Shown: positions 21,701 through 32,700, counted from the first letter of the stretch. The stretch is DNA of 64,000 bases from Thermoplasmata archaeon (GCA_020054495.1 JAHWGK010000004.1:1-64000), one strand, 5' to 3'. Notes: generated from the letters alone by a model not told the origin. Made by a program: numbers and translations.

Positions 21701-23376
21701 CAATGACTTATAACTGGTCAGTAAATGTAACTGATGGATGCAGTTGGACGAATGAAACATATACTTTTACAACAAGAAGCGTGTATCTGCCTGATCCTCC
21801 AAGCAGTTTTTCTGCAAGTGCAAACGGACGGACACAAATAGATTTATTATGGGAAAAAGGGAACAAAGCTAATAAAACGTATATCGAATGGAACACAGCA
21901 TCTAGTTGGAGTCGTGGAGATGGAACTGAATTGTATAATGGCACTGGTACATCAACAAGTCATACAGATTTGAGTGCTAGTACCACTCGGTATTACCAGG
22001 CATGGTCATGGAATGATACTGGTAGTTGTTGGAGTATATCATATAGTAGTACTAGCGCTACAACAGAAGAAAGCAGCTCTTCCCCAGGGGTACCTAGCCC
22101 TATACCAACTGCTGATACTGGTGGGCCATATGAAGGATATGTAGGTCAAACAATTACATTTAATGGTTCTGGAAGTACAGCCTCAAGCACAACTGCTACC
22201 ATAACAGATTACAAATGGGACTTTGATAATGATGGAACTTATAATACCGATTACTCAACATCAGCTACTTCAACTCATGTGTATACTACTGCGGGGGAAT
22301 ATACTGTAAAACTTATGGTTAAAGATGATACAGGTGCTACTGATACAGATACAGCTCAGGTTACAATAAACGAAACAGAAACAACTGAAGATAACGAATC
22401 AGAAATAACAAATGCGAGTCACCTGCCAAAAAAAGTGATACGTGAAGATAATGTCACAATATATGCAACAGTAACTGATGATTACGGTGTATCTTCAGTC
22501 ACTTGCTACTGGAATGATGGGGCAGAACACTCTAAATTGATGACATCTAATGATGATAGCACTTATTCGGTATCAATTGGTCAATTCTCAGAAGGAATAA
22601 CCGTAACTTACTGGATAATAGCAATAGATACAGGATCGCAAACAACACAATCTGAAACAAAATCATTCAATGTTGTAATATCAGTTTCTGCAGGAAATGT
22701 TACAAGTGGTGTAAGACTAGAAATAACTTCAGAAGAATTGGAAGGAACAGCAAACATTGATAAAATAGAATTCACATCCATCTCTAACCTCACAGATGTA
22801 AGAATAACTATAGACGAATTTGAAGATAAACCAGAAGATGTAATAGAAGAACCCAAACTTGAAGATTTACCCGTGGTAATAACAGATACGGAGAAAGTAG
22901 AAGGAATCCATATCTATAGTTATTTAGAAATAAATCTTACTGCAGAAAATGAAACTGTGGAAGAGGGCGAAATATCTTCATTGAATATCAAATTTAAGGT
23001 TCTATTATCATGGCTTATTGACAATAACATAAGCAAAGAAACCGTATTACTAATGAGATATAACGATGAAAACGAAGAATGGGAGCAACTCCTAACAGAA
23101 TATCTAGAAGGAATGGATGATGATACTTATGCATACTATAATGCAACATTAACGGGAACCTCAACATTTGCAATAGTAGGTAGTGAAATCTCTGAACTGA
23201 CCGGAGAAACCCCAAAACCTGAGGGATTACTTTGGTGGCCAATTATTTTGTTCATTGTTGTAGCAATAATATTGTTAATAGCATTCTTCTTCAAAACAGG
23301 ATATTTATATATCGAAAAGGAAAATACGGGACAAGAAGATAAACCAAAGAAAAAACAAACTAAAAAAAAGAAATAA
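15784..23376 (+). CDS. Giant surface protein, 2530 aa, with tandem repeats and PGF-pre-PGF-like C-terminus
   Basis: The ATG at 15784 is chosen over 15772 because GGTGGAT lies 6 bases upstream; the 4951-aa gene has the same GGTGGATGAGATGC context. An N-terminal hydrophobic signal (LLSTSIIALMVFASFAIFFV) is followed by FN3-like and carboxypeptidase-regulatory-like domains and two Gly/Pro linkers (GSPGGPGGPGGSG and GEPGPGGPGG). Then come seven to eight units of about 99 aa (SGESPVDG...NITQTNSNFSS...TYSFTTN), an FN3-like unit, a PKD domain (DTGGPYEGYVGQ... YKWDFDNDG), an Ig-like domain and a PGF-pre-PGF-like domain ending STFAIVG. A C-terminal membrane helix (WPIILFIVVAIILLIAFFF) and a Lys-rich tail close the protein. 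It is rich in N-x-S/T sequons. Likely role: anchored envelope or adhesion protein. No enzyme motif was seen. Confidence 0.9.
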   Translation: MQYRVNVVNNGVVKKLLSTSIIALMVFASFAIFFVDTVKAAGGSTNDIIVSPSNQHVTIGAVFYTEILVNVSWEINNVTITNVTYENPGYINYTNTSQGELFIGGTWTTPESPDVFPGGGIYNSSGYALPIIWVNTTGVNQTNTAAANITWYANSVGTAFINITGSTYNNVGQNHTTNSTNATVIVHPKGPSSFSAVVHNDTQINLTFNPDTGVDNITVVRNSYMPLTVDDGTIVCNTTATSYEDTNLNSNTTYYYKAWSWNNTASLFCLDSQASPNGTTTWGLLNTTVRGFVNDSEGSPLSSVNISANNYTTGIIDTNVTNATGYYELTLFSGDFNISFNKDGYYPDFCEDFIPENATYWYNATLGSPGGPGGPGGSGPPINDYLSDVTPRYITNGTQQLFNFSLVQDWGWREANLRLNNLTISMSDNLVYAGNNGTTLGDSDEYMANHTSSYVKWMKNNSDGFLFEGNEYTEYFWFVVTTNGPLGTAYLNISAESNESEYSNFSISVYITTNFSFTGSIYDIEGNPLEGATGSMTVQSFTNTGPVTLGTFSNYTDATGAFNITGIPTTQEQQQGEPGPGGPGGSDLFYKLSAAEYRPGTPYAINISASLPSVPYTELSFLLDNPEMYLKKAISFRINCIGPNYNWSNGSLSIDNYTAKTFQVMAKDLRLGYSIQENNTQTYEQIFSVPANRNYSLSIFPDQSFPVSIRLLNITSTCDASGNLSQPGVTIDYMAYNGTYLINVSVNTSYQARFINGSFSGVPEMLDMRVVAYIMEDQDMVFENWALPFNLANETGGADDSYNVGTGEYNISLPATEASSYILLRAYATNASGVYFMDSYMLSAQTSNLSVSSHDFTMTQMIEGSDRSISSNNVTDQWNQTTIVNTTSVLFNLVNSNGSLLSNENPFVDIKRELDGTEYMQMTDGSSGQFNVSLVQGESIKKLTIYSQQYAPVSVPISSSVLSGSTATSTINCTNGVCNITMRGFGEYDPFNQSQDFTMDMFRYNDSCNIPNPPSNYSLTGESMNESSFSPFNAILKGDINMMITSGNLSVYYINVDLLASGPPDATFNENSETSSGGLEAAWQFGSQGPDIYNYVIIGMPYDSKLDNKSIKVKIEKLYDNEFNVIWNSSAGNTTSDIETDSDLEAYIDYINSSYDSYISGTEAYLNGTGVLCREDDPYLQYGLGYKDIANHKIWIKIPHFSGVGPTVIAVHNFTFTGEYPYNNSLNVALTQSTVNVTIQDDEGDTFNWTIWVLGGDSNSSTNDINGSKECNLTTPLSEGTNYTWWVNVTDGNNTANLTYSFTTTYVPYLSGESPVDTSSGHCPVPALYVLCVDNDTSDTMNATWWSNSSEAWVQFGSNETSFANGTNITQTNANFSNPGETYWWSVNVTDGNGAWNNQTYSFNTNYAPTQSGESPTDGLTNISATPALYIICSDTDGDTMTVTWRSDSSGDWVDFATNNNVFSGMNITQTNSNFSSPGETYYWSINVTDGCNWTNTTYSFTTNSLPTQSGESPVDGVTNICSIPSLYVICSDNDGSTLNATWWSNSSEVWVQFGSNETDFASGTNITQTNSNFSSAGTTYYWSVNLTDGGDWTNTTYSFTTNYAPMQSGESPVDGSTGICPIPELYVVCSDNDGSTLNATWWSNSSEVWVQFGSNETDFASGTNITQTNSNFSSAGTTYYWSINVTDGCNWTNTTYSFTTNYAPTLSGESPTDGAENASISPDLYVICSDLDSDTMTATWRSNSSGSWVDFATNNSIGAGTNITQTNSNFTNVSWTYYWSVNLTDGCNWTNVTYSFTTNSLPTQSGESPVDGSTDICPIPELYVVCSDNDGSTLNATWWSNSTNSWVQFGSNETDFASGTNITQTNSNFSSAGTTYYWSVNLTDGGDWTNTTYSFTTNYAPTLSGESPTNESSNSNFYPSCHVVVSDTDGDTLTVYIYENTTGSWVLQQTNASISSGTNVSWGNFTNASSYSMTYNWSVNVTDGCSWTNETYTFTTRSVYLPDPPSSFSASANGRTQIDLLWEKGNKANKTYIEWNTASSWSRGDGTELYNGTGTSTSHTDLSASTTRYYQAWSWNDTGSCWSISYSSTSATTEESSSSPGVPSPIPTADTGGPYEGYVGQTITFNGSGSTASSTTATITDYKWDFDNDGTYNTDYSTSATSTHVYTTAGEYTVKLMVKDDTGATDTDTAQVTINETETTEDNESEITNASHLPKKVIREDNVTIYATVTDDYGVSSVTCYWNDGAEHSKLMTSNDDSTYSVSIGQFSEGITVTYWIIAIDTGSQTTQSETKSFNVVISVSAGNVTSGVRLEITSEELEGTANIDKIEFTSISNLTDVRITIDEFEDKPEDVIEEPKLEDLPVVITDTEKVEGIHIYSYLEINLTAENETVEEGEISSLNIKFKVLLSWLIDNNISKETVLLMRYNDENEEWEQLLTEYLEGMDDDTYAYYNATLTGTSTFAIVGSEISELTGETPKPEGLLWWPIILFIVVAIILLIAFFFKTGYLYIEKENTGQEDKPKKKQTKKKK
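19690..21780 (+). repeat. Tandem array of about 99-aa SGESP repeats within the 2530-aa gene
   Basis: Seven clear copies begin at SGESPVD/SGESPTD, with a more diverged one before them (TGEYPYN). The period is about 297 bases. Copies beginning near 20304, 20602 and 21192 share DNA blocks of 150-200 bases that are almost identical (for example AATGGTTCTAATGAAACAGA-like stretches and CATCACCCAGACTAATAGTA). Other copies (near 20010 and 20899) form a second subtype with TWRS(N/D)SSG. The two subtypes partly alternate, suggesting duplication of multi-unit blocks. Confidence 0.92.
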
Positions 23377-23387
23377 AGATAAACCCA

Positions 23388-23402
23388 TTTTCTCTCTTTT
23401 TA
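23388..23402 (+). terminator. T-rich terminator after the 2530-aa gene
   Basis: TTTTCTCTCTTTTTA follows the stop by about 12 bases, in the style of archaeal oligo-T termination. The equivalent stretch follows the 4951-aa gene within a homologous 3' flank. Confidence 0.5.
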
Positions 23403-23468
23403 ATATAATATTCTAGTTGCACTAAGTTGATACTTACAAATTATAACATTTACTGGAAGTAAGCTGCT

Positions 23469-23530
23469 ATGTGGGATATAGGGATAAAAACTGTTGAGAT
23501 ATAAAAACTAGGAGATATGATTTTTTCTAA
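23469..23530 (+). pseudogene. Decayed 5' fragment of an adenosine-specific kinase gene (duplication scar)
   Basis: ATGTGGGATATAGGGATAAAAACTG... reads M-W-D-I-G-I-K-T-V-E-I-stop-K-L-G-D-M-I-F. The intact kinase at 38661 reads M-G-E-I-D-Y-K-T-V-E-I-E-K-P-E-D-I-N-F. The similarity continues upstream through the ribosome-binding region (ACTGGAAGTAAGCTGCT versus ATTGGAGGTAAGGTGTT), an AATATAATATT element and the T-rich terminator, back to the 3' ends of the two giant genes. This is best explained by tandem duplication of a surface-protein gene plus the start of the kinase gene. An in-frame TAA, and loss of similarity after about 60 bases, show it is not functional. Confidence 0.85.
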
Positions 23531-23545
23531 AAATAACGAAAACAT

Positions 23546-23577
23546 TACCTAGTAACTCTAAAGATTATACCTAGTAA
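23546..23577 (+). promoter_or_regulatory. Paired TACCTAGTAA direct repeats upstream of the 4951-aa gene
   Basis: TACCTAGTAA occurs at 23546-23555 and again at 23568-23577, 22 bases apart start to start (about two helical turns), and 45-75 bases upstream of the TATA-like element near 23621. Each copy is itself nearly palindromic around CTAG. The arrangement suits binding of a dimeric regulator; the regulator is unknown. Confidence 0.45.
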
Positions 23578-23617
23578 TATTCTCGTTGGAGCGGATATCT
23601 TAATTTTTGTGCAGAGT

Positions 23618-23636
23618 ATATAGAAAGATATATATC
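23618..23636 (+). promoter_or_regulatory. Putative TATA region of the 4951-aa gene
   Basis: TATATAGAAAGATATATAT matches the GAAAGATATATA core found upstream of the paralogous 2530-aa gene. Transcription from here would leave a leader of roughly 60 bases that includes the perfect palindrome at 23655-23668. Confidence 0.45.
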
Positions 23637-23654
23637 TATTTATCTTATTCGTGG

Positions 23655-23668
23655 CGTAATATATTACG
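23655..23668. promoter_or_regulatory. Perfect 14-bp palindrome in the leader of the 4951-aa gene
   Basis: CGTAATATATTACG is a perfect inverted repeat, followed 7 bases later by a second palindrome TTACGTAA (23675-23682) sharing the TTACG core. Located between the predicted transcript start and the ATG, the pair could be an operator. Confidence 0.4.
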
Positions 23669-23710
23669 TGATTGTTACGTAATTTGATAATTTAGGGAGT
23701 GGTGGATGAG

Positions 23711-26700
23711 ATGCGATCTATAAGAAAAATTTTAATTAAAGCTAGAATAGTTAAGAAATTTTTAATCAGCTATATAGTAGTTATTTTGCTATTGGGATCT
23801 TTTGCTGGAATGTTGCAGATATTAGAAGCTTCGGAAAGTGAGCCTAATGATTTAATCAACCTTAATCCAGCAGATGGCTCAACTAATGTGAGTGTTGATG
23901 TGAATCTTGTTTGGTCCTATAATGACTTTGGAGATCTAGTGACATATGATGTCTTCTTTGGCGATATGTCGCCTCCAACCAAAGTTGTGTGGAACCAATC
24001 TGATAATTCACATGATTCTGGAACGCTTGCATATAATACAACCTATTATTGGCAGATTGTTGCTTGGAATGACACTGGCAATTACAGTTCAAGTTCGATT
24101 TGGGAGTTTACAACAGAAGGCGAAATAATCGATGAACAAGAAGAAGAACTTGAAGAGGAGATATCTGAAGAACCTGTTGAAGAGCCTGAGGAAATACCAG
24201 AAGGTACTCAAGAAGGGATGGATGATTCTACGCCAACTAATCTGTCATCTTTTCCACCTGCTCCGCTTCCAGCTATTAGCCCCCCTACCTTTAATGGTCC
24301 AATTATAAATACTACAATAAAAGGCTCTGTGAATACTACTGGAGATATTGACCTTGAGGATGTTAATGTTTCTGCTAGTAATCAGTCGTATGGTTTAGTA
24401 AATTACACTTTTACAAGTGTAACTGGAGATTATGAATTTAACATTTCTGGAGGAGATTATAATATCTCATTTACAAAAACCGGATATAATACTAGTTATT
24501 TTAATAGCTCTTTTACTGAGAATAGTTCTTATTGGTTGAATATGACTTTAAATTCAAGCGAACCTCCACCTCCAAGTGGGAATTCCAGCATCTCTGGATA
24601 TGTTTTAACTCCAAGTAATAATAGTATCGCTGGTGCAGATGTAGAAATTAATAAGGATGGTGGCGGATATTCAGATTCAACACAGACAGATCAAAATGGA
24701 TATTATAACTTCTCTGGTTTAGAAGTGGGTACATATGACTTAGTTTCGTATAAACCGGGTCTCTTTAGTAATGTTTATCACGATGATGTTGTAATGGGTG
24801 AGAATAAGTCTATAGAGAATTTAAATTTTACAGCTTCAGTTGCACCAATTAGGGGAATATCATTTAGTGGATATGTTTATCAAGATATGACTCCAGATGT
24901 ACCTGTCATTGGAGCAAATGTAACTGTGGAAACAAATGGGGATGAAAGTGATATTCGTGGCTATGGTTTATCAAATTCATTAGGCTATTTTGAATTTACA
25001 TTCATACCAAATGAAGATGCAGTATATAACCAAAGTAACGATATGCTTAGAATTAGAATAACTAAAAATGGCTATGTTCCATTGCAAGATCATCAGGGTG
25101 GAACTGGTATAACTGAAGACATATACAGTGATATGTGGGAGCAAGAAGAATGGTACCATATCGAGAAAATATATAATATTACTGCCTACGCTTACGGTTT
25201 TATATATCGTCTTAGTGATTCCACGCCAATTGATAATGCAACAATTATGGTGGAAGATGAATCTACTTATTTTATGAATCAGACTCAGACACTTGGAAAT
25301 GGTTCGTTTATGATAGGTTTAAATGTTAGTAGCTCTGCTGATTTTGAATTCGGGATATGGAAAGAAGGGTACTTTAGAAACGAAACCGACCTAACAACCA
25401 TTAACGAGAGTGATTATTATAATTTAAGTACAATCTACCTTGAGGTTAAACCTGAAAATAATGCATATATTGAAGGATTTATAAATTGTAGTGATCAACC
25501 TCTCCAATATATAGAATTGTCGTTGTATGATCCTACCCATCCTTTTGAAGTTGAAAAAGAAGATATGCCACGAACAAACTCCATCGGATACTTCAATATT
25601 TCAACATATAATGGTACTTTCTATATTATAACAATGGCTCAGATGATAGGACAACGGAAAGACGGACCGCCTTTGGCTATCGGTGGATATGATAATGAAG
25701 TAGTTCAGATTACTGTTGCAGCAAATGAAACCAAAATGCAAAACATAACACTTAATGCTTCCACAGCAGATGATTTCCAGATGAATATAAGTTTCTCGCA
25801 ATGGAACATTACGTATGTCAATATGAGTAGAACCATACGAGGTAATGCAAAGATTTTACTGTTAATGGCAGATCTTGATATTGAGGGTAATATCTCTTCA
25901 GAGGAAGCATCATCTTTAGAAAGTACAATAAACAACTCTTTATCTGGAGGTGGAGGGATGTTTAGTGAGGAAGGTATATTCCTTGATATGCCAAAGGATA
26001 GTAGTTCCGGATTTTTCAAATTAGATGGTGTCAGTTTTATAACTCAAAGTGCTAATATTGAGTTTTCAGGTCTATTAGGCAGTTACTCTTTCTTAGGCCA
26101 GCCAAATCCAATTACTGTTTATGTTAACAATACAATAATGACTGCTGCAGGTCAAATTGATAATTCATCAACGAGTCATAGTATGGAATTATACGGGTTC
26201 TATGCTAATCCCGCTTTTAATACCACCTATGATATACACTTCCCAACCGGATACAATGTATCTAGTGTACGAGAGGAAATGGTTAACATTACGGGAGTGG
26301 GTACACCAAATGTTAGGGTAGTGCCTGTTCAGGATCCAAACTGGAATGACACTCAGTATTATGAGACCGTGGCAATGCTTATCGGCACTCCAGATGTTTC
26401 TGCCTTCTTTGATGGTTCATATAGTTATAATAACGCGATAGATGCGGATAGTGATGGGTTGTATGATTACTTGATGAGAAAGATTAAGTTTAATACCAAC
26501 ACATCTGGGTCATTTAAGGTCTATGCATCGCTTAGAAGTTCGTCTGGGACTACGATTGATACATGGACTGATACAAAAAGCTATGGAGCTGGGGAGAACA
26601 TCGTCCAGTTCTCATTTTTAGGAAGTGCTATCTATAGAAAAGCTATAGATGGACCATACAATGTTGTTGTGGACCTATATTATGTGCAAAACAGTACTGA

Positions 26701-29700
26701 AACATGGCTGGACTATATGAGTCAGACAACACCTGTTTATAATTATACTGCTTTTGACCCACCAGCAATATTTTTCACAGGAACTACCCATGATTATGGT
26801 TATGATTCTGATAATGATGGCTTATATGACTTTTTATATATATGCACTCAGGTTGATGTTGGGGATACAGGTGACTATACCTTTGAAGGAGATATTGATA
26901 TAGTTAGTTTTTCCGGTGGCGATACATGGATTACACGTTCTGAAAAAACAACTACCTTTTTCAGTACTGGTTTACAATGGTATAACCTTAGTTTTGATGG
27001 AACAGAAATTTATAGTAAAGGCCAGAATGCATCGATATGGGCACGAGTGCGGGTAAGACATAATAATGAATGGAACTCACTTGATGAAATTGAACATATG
27101 ACCGAGAAATACTTTTATAATCAGTTTGCTCTGCCGCCTCCTGAGAACTCTTCTGTAAATGGTACCGTGACCGATGCTTTTGGTAATCCAATAGAAGCTG
27201 AGATACGTCTTGAAGATAAATTGAGATTTTCAGAAAATAATACTCAAACAAATGCAAACGGGTATTATCAACTAAGTGCTTCAGCTGGTGTATATCGTCT
27301 GGAAGTATGGTGCACAAATAGCAGTCAATCTTTGAAAAGTCATGATGAAATGGTGGTATTAGAGACAAATGAGTCTCTAACTAGGAATATCAGATTGTTG
27401 CCTCGTGACTGGGAATGTTCAGATATTTGGTGGGAAATGGAAGATTTCCAATATGCACAAGGAGCAAATATTTATCTTAATTTATCTACAAATGTGCAAG
27501 GGTCATCACCTATGCCATATTCCAACGCTACACTAGAGATTTATAAGGAATACAGGCATGAAGATGAATATTGGGGCGATGAATATGTAAATAGCACGAC
27601 AAATGTCACAGACTCAAATGGAAATTTAATGTATGTTATCAATACATCTGGATTTTCAACTGGATGGTATAATTTCTGGATGGATGTCACCAATTCCTCT
27701 CTTAGCCCAAGTGTTGCTACTGGAGATATATGGGGTGTTCAGATTAGCTCACTAAGTCTTGACTTTGATCTTGACAAAAACAAGTATAAAAAAGATAGCA
27801 CAGGTACATTTACATTTAATTTAACCTATATCAGTAACGGAACTTGTGTTGAAAACGCAGAGTATAAATGGAAAATTATGTACTGGGATTGGACAGAACA
27901 TATACTAGCTAGTGAAACATTTACAAATGAAAGCGGTTTTGGCAGTAGAACATTTACAGTTCCTTCTACTGTTCAGGATGGTCAATGGTATGAAATGCAA
28001 TTGATTGCTACAGCACAGTCTGGAAGTCAAGTGGTTTCGTGGTCAAACTTTGGTGCAACTAGTGGTAGTGTTATTGATAGCGTTAATGATTCAGCGGTCG
28101 GTACTCCTGGAAATTATGACTCTTTAGTAATCAATGTATCGGTTGATATGGCAGAATCTGGTGATTATCGAGTGGAAGGTTGTCTGAAAGGTCAAAATAA
28201 TGAGTTTATAGCCTGGAATGAAACTCAACAATATCTAAATGCAGGAAGTCAAACTGTCCAATTATTTTTTGATGGTGAAGCAATACAAAGTAGTGGTGTA
28301 AATCCGTACAGGGCATGGGTTGGTTTGTTCCAATATGGACAATGGGATCCGTTAGATGAGTTAGATCTTACACTATCTGAGTCCTATAGCTATGGTGATT
28401 TTGCTTCGCCCCCAATTTGGTTCAATAGAACTGCTGGAATAACTGATTTTAAAAATGGTACAGTTGGTGACTATGAGGCACTTCATGTAAACTTTACTGT
28501 AATTGGATCTGTAGCGGGTAGCTATAGTATTCATGGAAACCTATTTAAAAAGGACTGGCAAGGTGGTTGGTACGACTGGATACCTGTTGCATGGAACTGC
28601 ACAGATGTTGAAATTGTTTCGGGTGTCAATAATGATACAGATGTTAATATTTCTGTAAGGTTTGAGGGATCAGAGATATATAACAGTAAACAAAATGCCC
28701 CATATTATGTAAATCTTAATCTTCACCAAGGTAATTGTGGAAATAGTGGAGATTGGATATCTGGTTGGGAACCAGATACTGATATTTATGCCAATTATTC
28801 TGAGTTTGCTAAGCCTATAGCGTTCATAGAAAACATAACTGATTACGGCCCGGTCAATGGCGATCTTATTATTGGTGTTCAGATTAATATCACTACAGGA
28901 AATAATGCAATATATCAGATAAATAGTAGGCTTCATAGCAGCGAAATGGACAACCGAATGTTCATAACAGAGACTTGGGACACATCATACTTAGATAATG
29001 GAACTACTGTTGTAAACTTGACATTCTCTGGAGACCACATATATAGCAAAGGATATAATGGTCCTTATAAACTTGATGTTGACTTAAAAAGAGTTGACCC
29101 ATGTTGCCAATGGCTTGGATGGAATGAATATGATACTGAGGCCTATAACTACTCTGATTTTTCAACACCAAATGCAATGTTCATTGGAACATATTTAGAT
29201 CAAGGGGTTGACAGCGATGGTGATGGATATTATGATTATATCCAGGTTACAGTTCCGGTGAATTTCACTCAAAGCGGTCATTATGAAATATGTGGAGAGA
29301 TGTATCAAGAAGAAAATTGGAACTGGCAGTGGATAACTTGGACATATATTGATTTACCAAATCAGGGAATAGGAGAAGATGACATTGTACTTACATTCGA
29401 TGGAAATGAAATAGCAAATAGTGGTCTCGAGGGGTACTATGGAGTTAACTTATGGCTACGAAATATGGACCAAGGAGTAGATATTGGCAATTTAGATTTT
29501 ACTACTGCTAATTATTATTATCTAAATGAGTTTGACCAACCATCTGTAAGATTCACAGACTCGTCGCCATTAAGCGACTCAAATAGTAGTGATTGCAAAT
29601 ATATCAACGTATCAGTAGCAATTAACGCATCAGAAGTTGGTACGTACTATATTCATGGTGATCTACACAAAGTTATTCAGCAGTCTGGTTGGCAAGAGTG

Positions 29701-32700
29701 GATATGGATAACCGGTGCAGATGCTACTGTTGTTATAACCACAATTGGAGATACATCACCTTTTAATGTTTCATTTGACACAGCAATGATTCAAAGTTCT
29801 GGATATGATGGTCCTTATAACATACACTTTGATTTAATGGATTCTAACTGGAATAATATAGACTTTATTGATAACTATCTAACTTCAGCATACCTTTTAT
29901 CAGATTTTGCTGATGCACCTGCAAACTTCACCGGTAGTTACGATGATTATCTTTATCCAACTACAAACCCTGAATACGTCAGACTAAATGTCACCATTGA
30001 TGTTAATGAGTCAGGTACCTATAGTGTCAATGGAGATATTCATAAGAGCTCAGGTTGGAACTGGAACTTCATAGCTGGGAGTGGCACTGATCAATATCTC
30101 AGCTCAGGTACACAAAACATTACACTTCAATTTGATGCTGTTGAGATACTCAGCAATATTGAAAGTTTAGGCTTGAGTGAATTCGATAGCGGTTCAACAT
30201 TTGACATAGATGTTTGGTTGAAACGCTCTGGAGAATGGACTGAATTAGATCATCTTGGTACTGTTGTATCTAAAAACACCTACAGTATATCCAACTTTAC
30301 CTCATCACTAAGTGCTAGTATAGTAAGTGTGACTGATAATGGGTACAATGTTAGTGCCAATAATGAAAGCTCAACACCAAATGATTATCTGAATATTACA
30401 GTAACAATTAACTTCACACAGGTTGGAAACTATGAATTATGGTGCGACCTTGGCAAGGATGATGGCTATAAATGGAACATGTTGGGTTGGGAGAACAGTT
30501 ATGAAACAATAACAAGTAGTCAATTATCTGGTGGCTATTATTTGAAGAATATAACATTACAGTTCAGTGGAGAACGTATCAACTCTGGAGGATGGAATGG
30601 TCCATACAGTTATCATATGGAGTTAAATGATCTAGATAATTCAAAACGAGTGGATATGGAAGACAGTCAAACGTCAGCATATAATTATTCTGACTTTGTA
30701 GGCTCAACAGTTGAATTTGTTGATGGAACTGCTTCTGCGGTAGGCGTAGATTCAAGTGATGCAGGTAGCGAGTACGATTATCTGTTAGTGAGTGTGAATG
30801 TTTCCGCACAATCTGCATATAATAGTGTAGAACTGCGAGGAGATCTTCACAAAGACTCACCATATGGTGGTTGGCAGTGGATATCTTGGGGAAGTAACTG
30901 GACTAGTTTAAGTTCGGGGGATAATACATTGACATTACAGTTTGCTGGAGAGATTATCAGAAATAGTGGTATTGATGGGCCGTACCAGGTCAGACTTGAG
31001 TTATGGGATACAAGCACATGGGACTTACTAGATACAATAGAGCGCATAGATACCATTACTTATACAAATGAGAACTTCCAGACTCCTTCAGCATCGTTTA
31101 TAGCTGCTAATATCTCAGATTGGGGAAATGATACAGATAGTGATGGGAGCTACGATTATTTAGAGATTAACGCCTCGATTTCTTGCACTACTCCGGGTAC
31201 ATATGAAGTATCCGGAGAATTATTCTCTGATGATTTTGGTTGGATATGGTTTGGATGGGCTAACGAGTTTGTTAGTTTATCTGCTGGTGAATCTGTAGTG
31301 AAATTACAGTTTGAGGGCACGCAGATTAGAAACAAAGATATAAATGGACGATACAAGGCTAGACTTGCATTAAGAGATAGCAATGGGCAAGATATCGATT
31401 CAGTTGATCCATATACAACAGAGTATTATAATTCTGCTGATTTCCAGAGTTCTGGAGCAGAGTTTGTAAGTGGTAGTGTTGATGATAGAATTATCAGTAG
31501 CGGTGACTATCTTGATCTTAATGTAACTGTCAGTTGTTCAAGTAATGCAACTTATTGGATAGGCGCTGATTTACACAAAGAATCAGGCTGGGACTGGGAC
31601 TTTATAGCATTTGAAAGCAAAGAACAGATATTAACAACAGGTCAAACGAACATAACAATATTGTTTAACGGCGAAACGATCCGCAATAGTGGAATAGATG
31701 GTCCATATCAAATAAGACTTGAACTGCGTGATACAGCTACATGGTCTGAACAGGATCTTATAGAACGGCATACTACAAATACATATTATACTACAGACTT
31801 CTCGCAACCTTCTGTATCGTTTGTGGATATTAATATCTCAGATTGGGGTAATGATACAGATAGCGATGATGATTATAATTATCTTGAATTTAATGTTACT
31901 TTTAACTGTAGTGAAGCTGGTGTCTATTGGTTGCATGGAGATATTCAGAAGAAAACAGATTATTATTGGCAGTGGATAAGTTGGAAAGGAAAAGAAGTCA
32001 GCCTTACAGGCAATGGAGATCAAATAGTCAAGTTACAGTTTGATGGCGAATTAATCAATAGTAGCGGCATTAATGGCCCTTACTCAGCTAGATTAGAAAT
32101 TATCAATACCTCAAGCTGGACGACATTAGATATTGTTGAAGAATATACAACTACTTCTTATCAATATAATGACTTTGATGGATCATCAATTCAATTTGTT
32201 GAAGCTAATATTACAGACCGGGGTAATGATACAGATAGTGATGGTGATTATAATTATCTTGATCTCAATTTAACCATTGACTGTAGTGAAGCTGGCACAT
32301 ACTGGTTACATGCTGATATCCATAAAGTAACTGGATGGAACTGGCAACCAATAGCTTGGGACGGACAAGAAATTACGCTTGATGCATCTGGAGAACAAGA
32401 TGTCAAAATACAGTTTGATGGTTCACAGATTCGAAATAAAGGTATCGATGGACCATATCAACTAAGATTTGAATTAAACTCAGTTGGAGGTGAATTTAGA
32501 CAATATGATACTGTTGAGTCATATACTACAATTAACTCTTATCTTGCCACTGATTTTGAGAGCGCTGGAGTAGAACTAGTTGAAATGACAGATGAAGGTG
32601 CAGATATTATTGCCAGTGGTAATTTACAGGTTAATGTAACTATTAACTCATCAACAACTGGTACTTATGAGATATTTGGTGATCTCTTTAAAGAATCTGG

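Noticed and set aside
19690-21780. Possible CRISPR-like regular repeats
   Set aside because: The period of about 297 bases is coding, in frame and without spacers; no cas genes are present.
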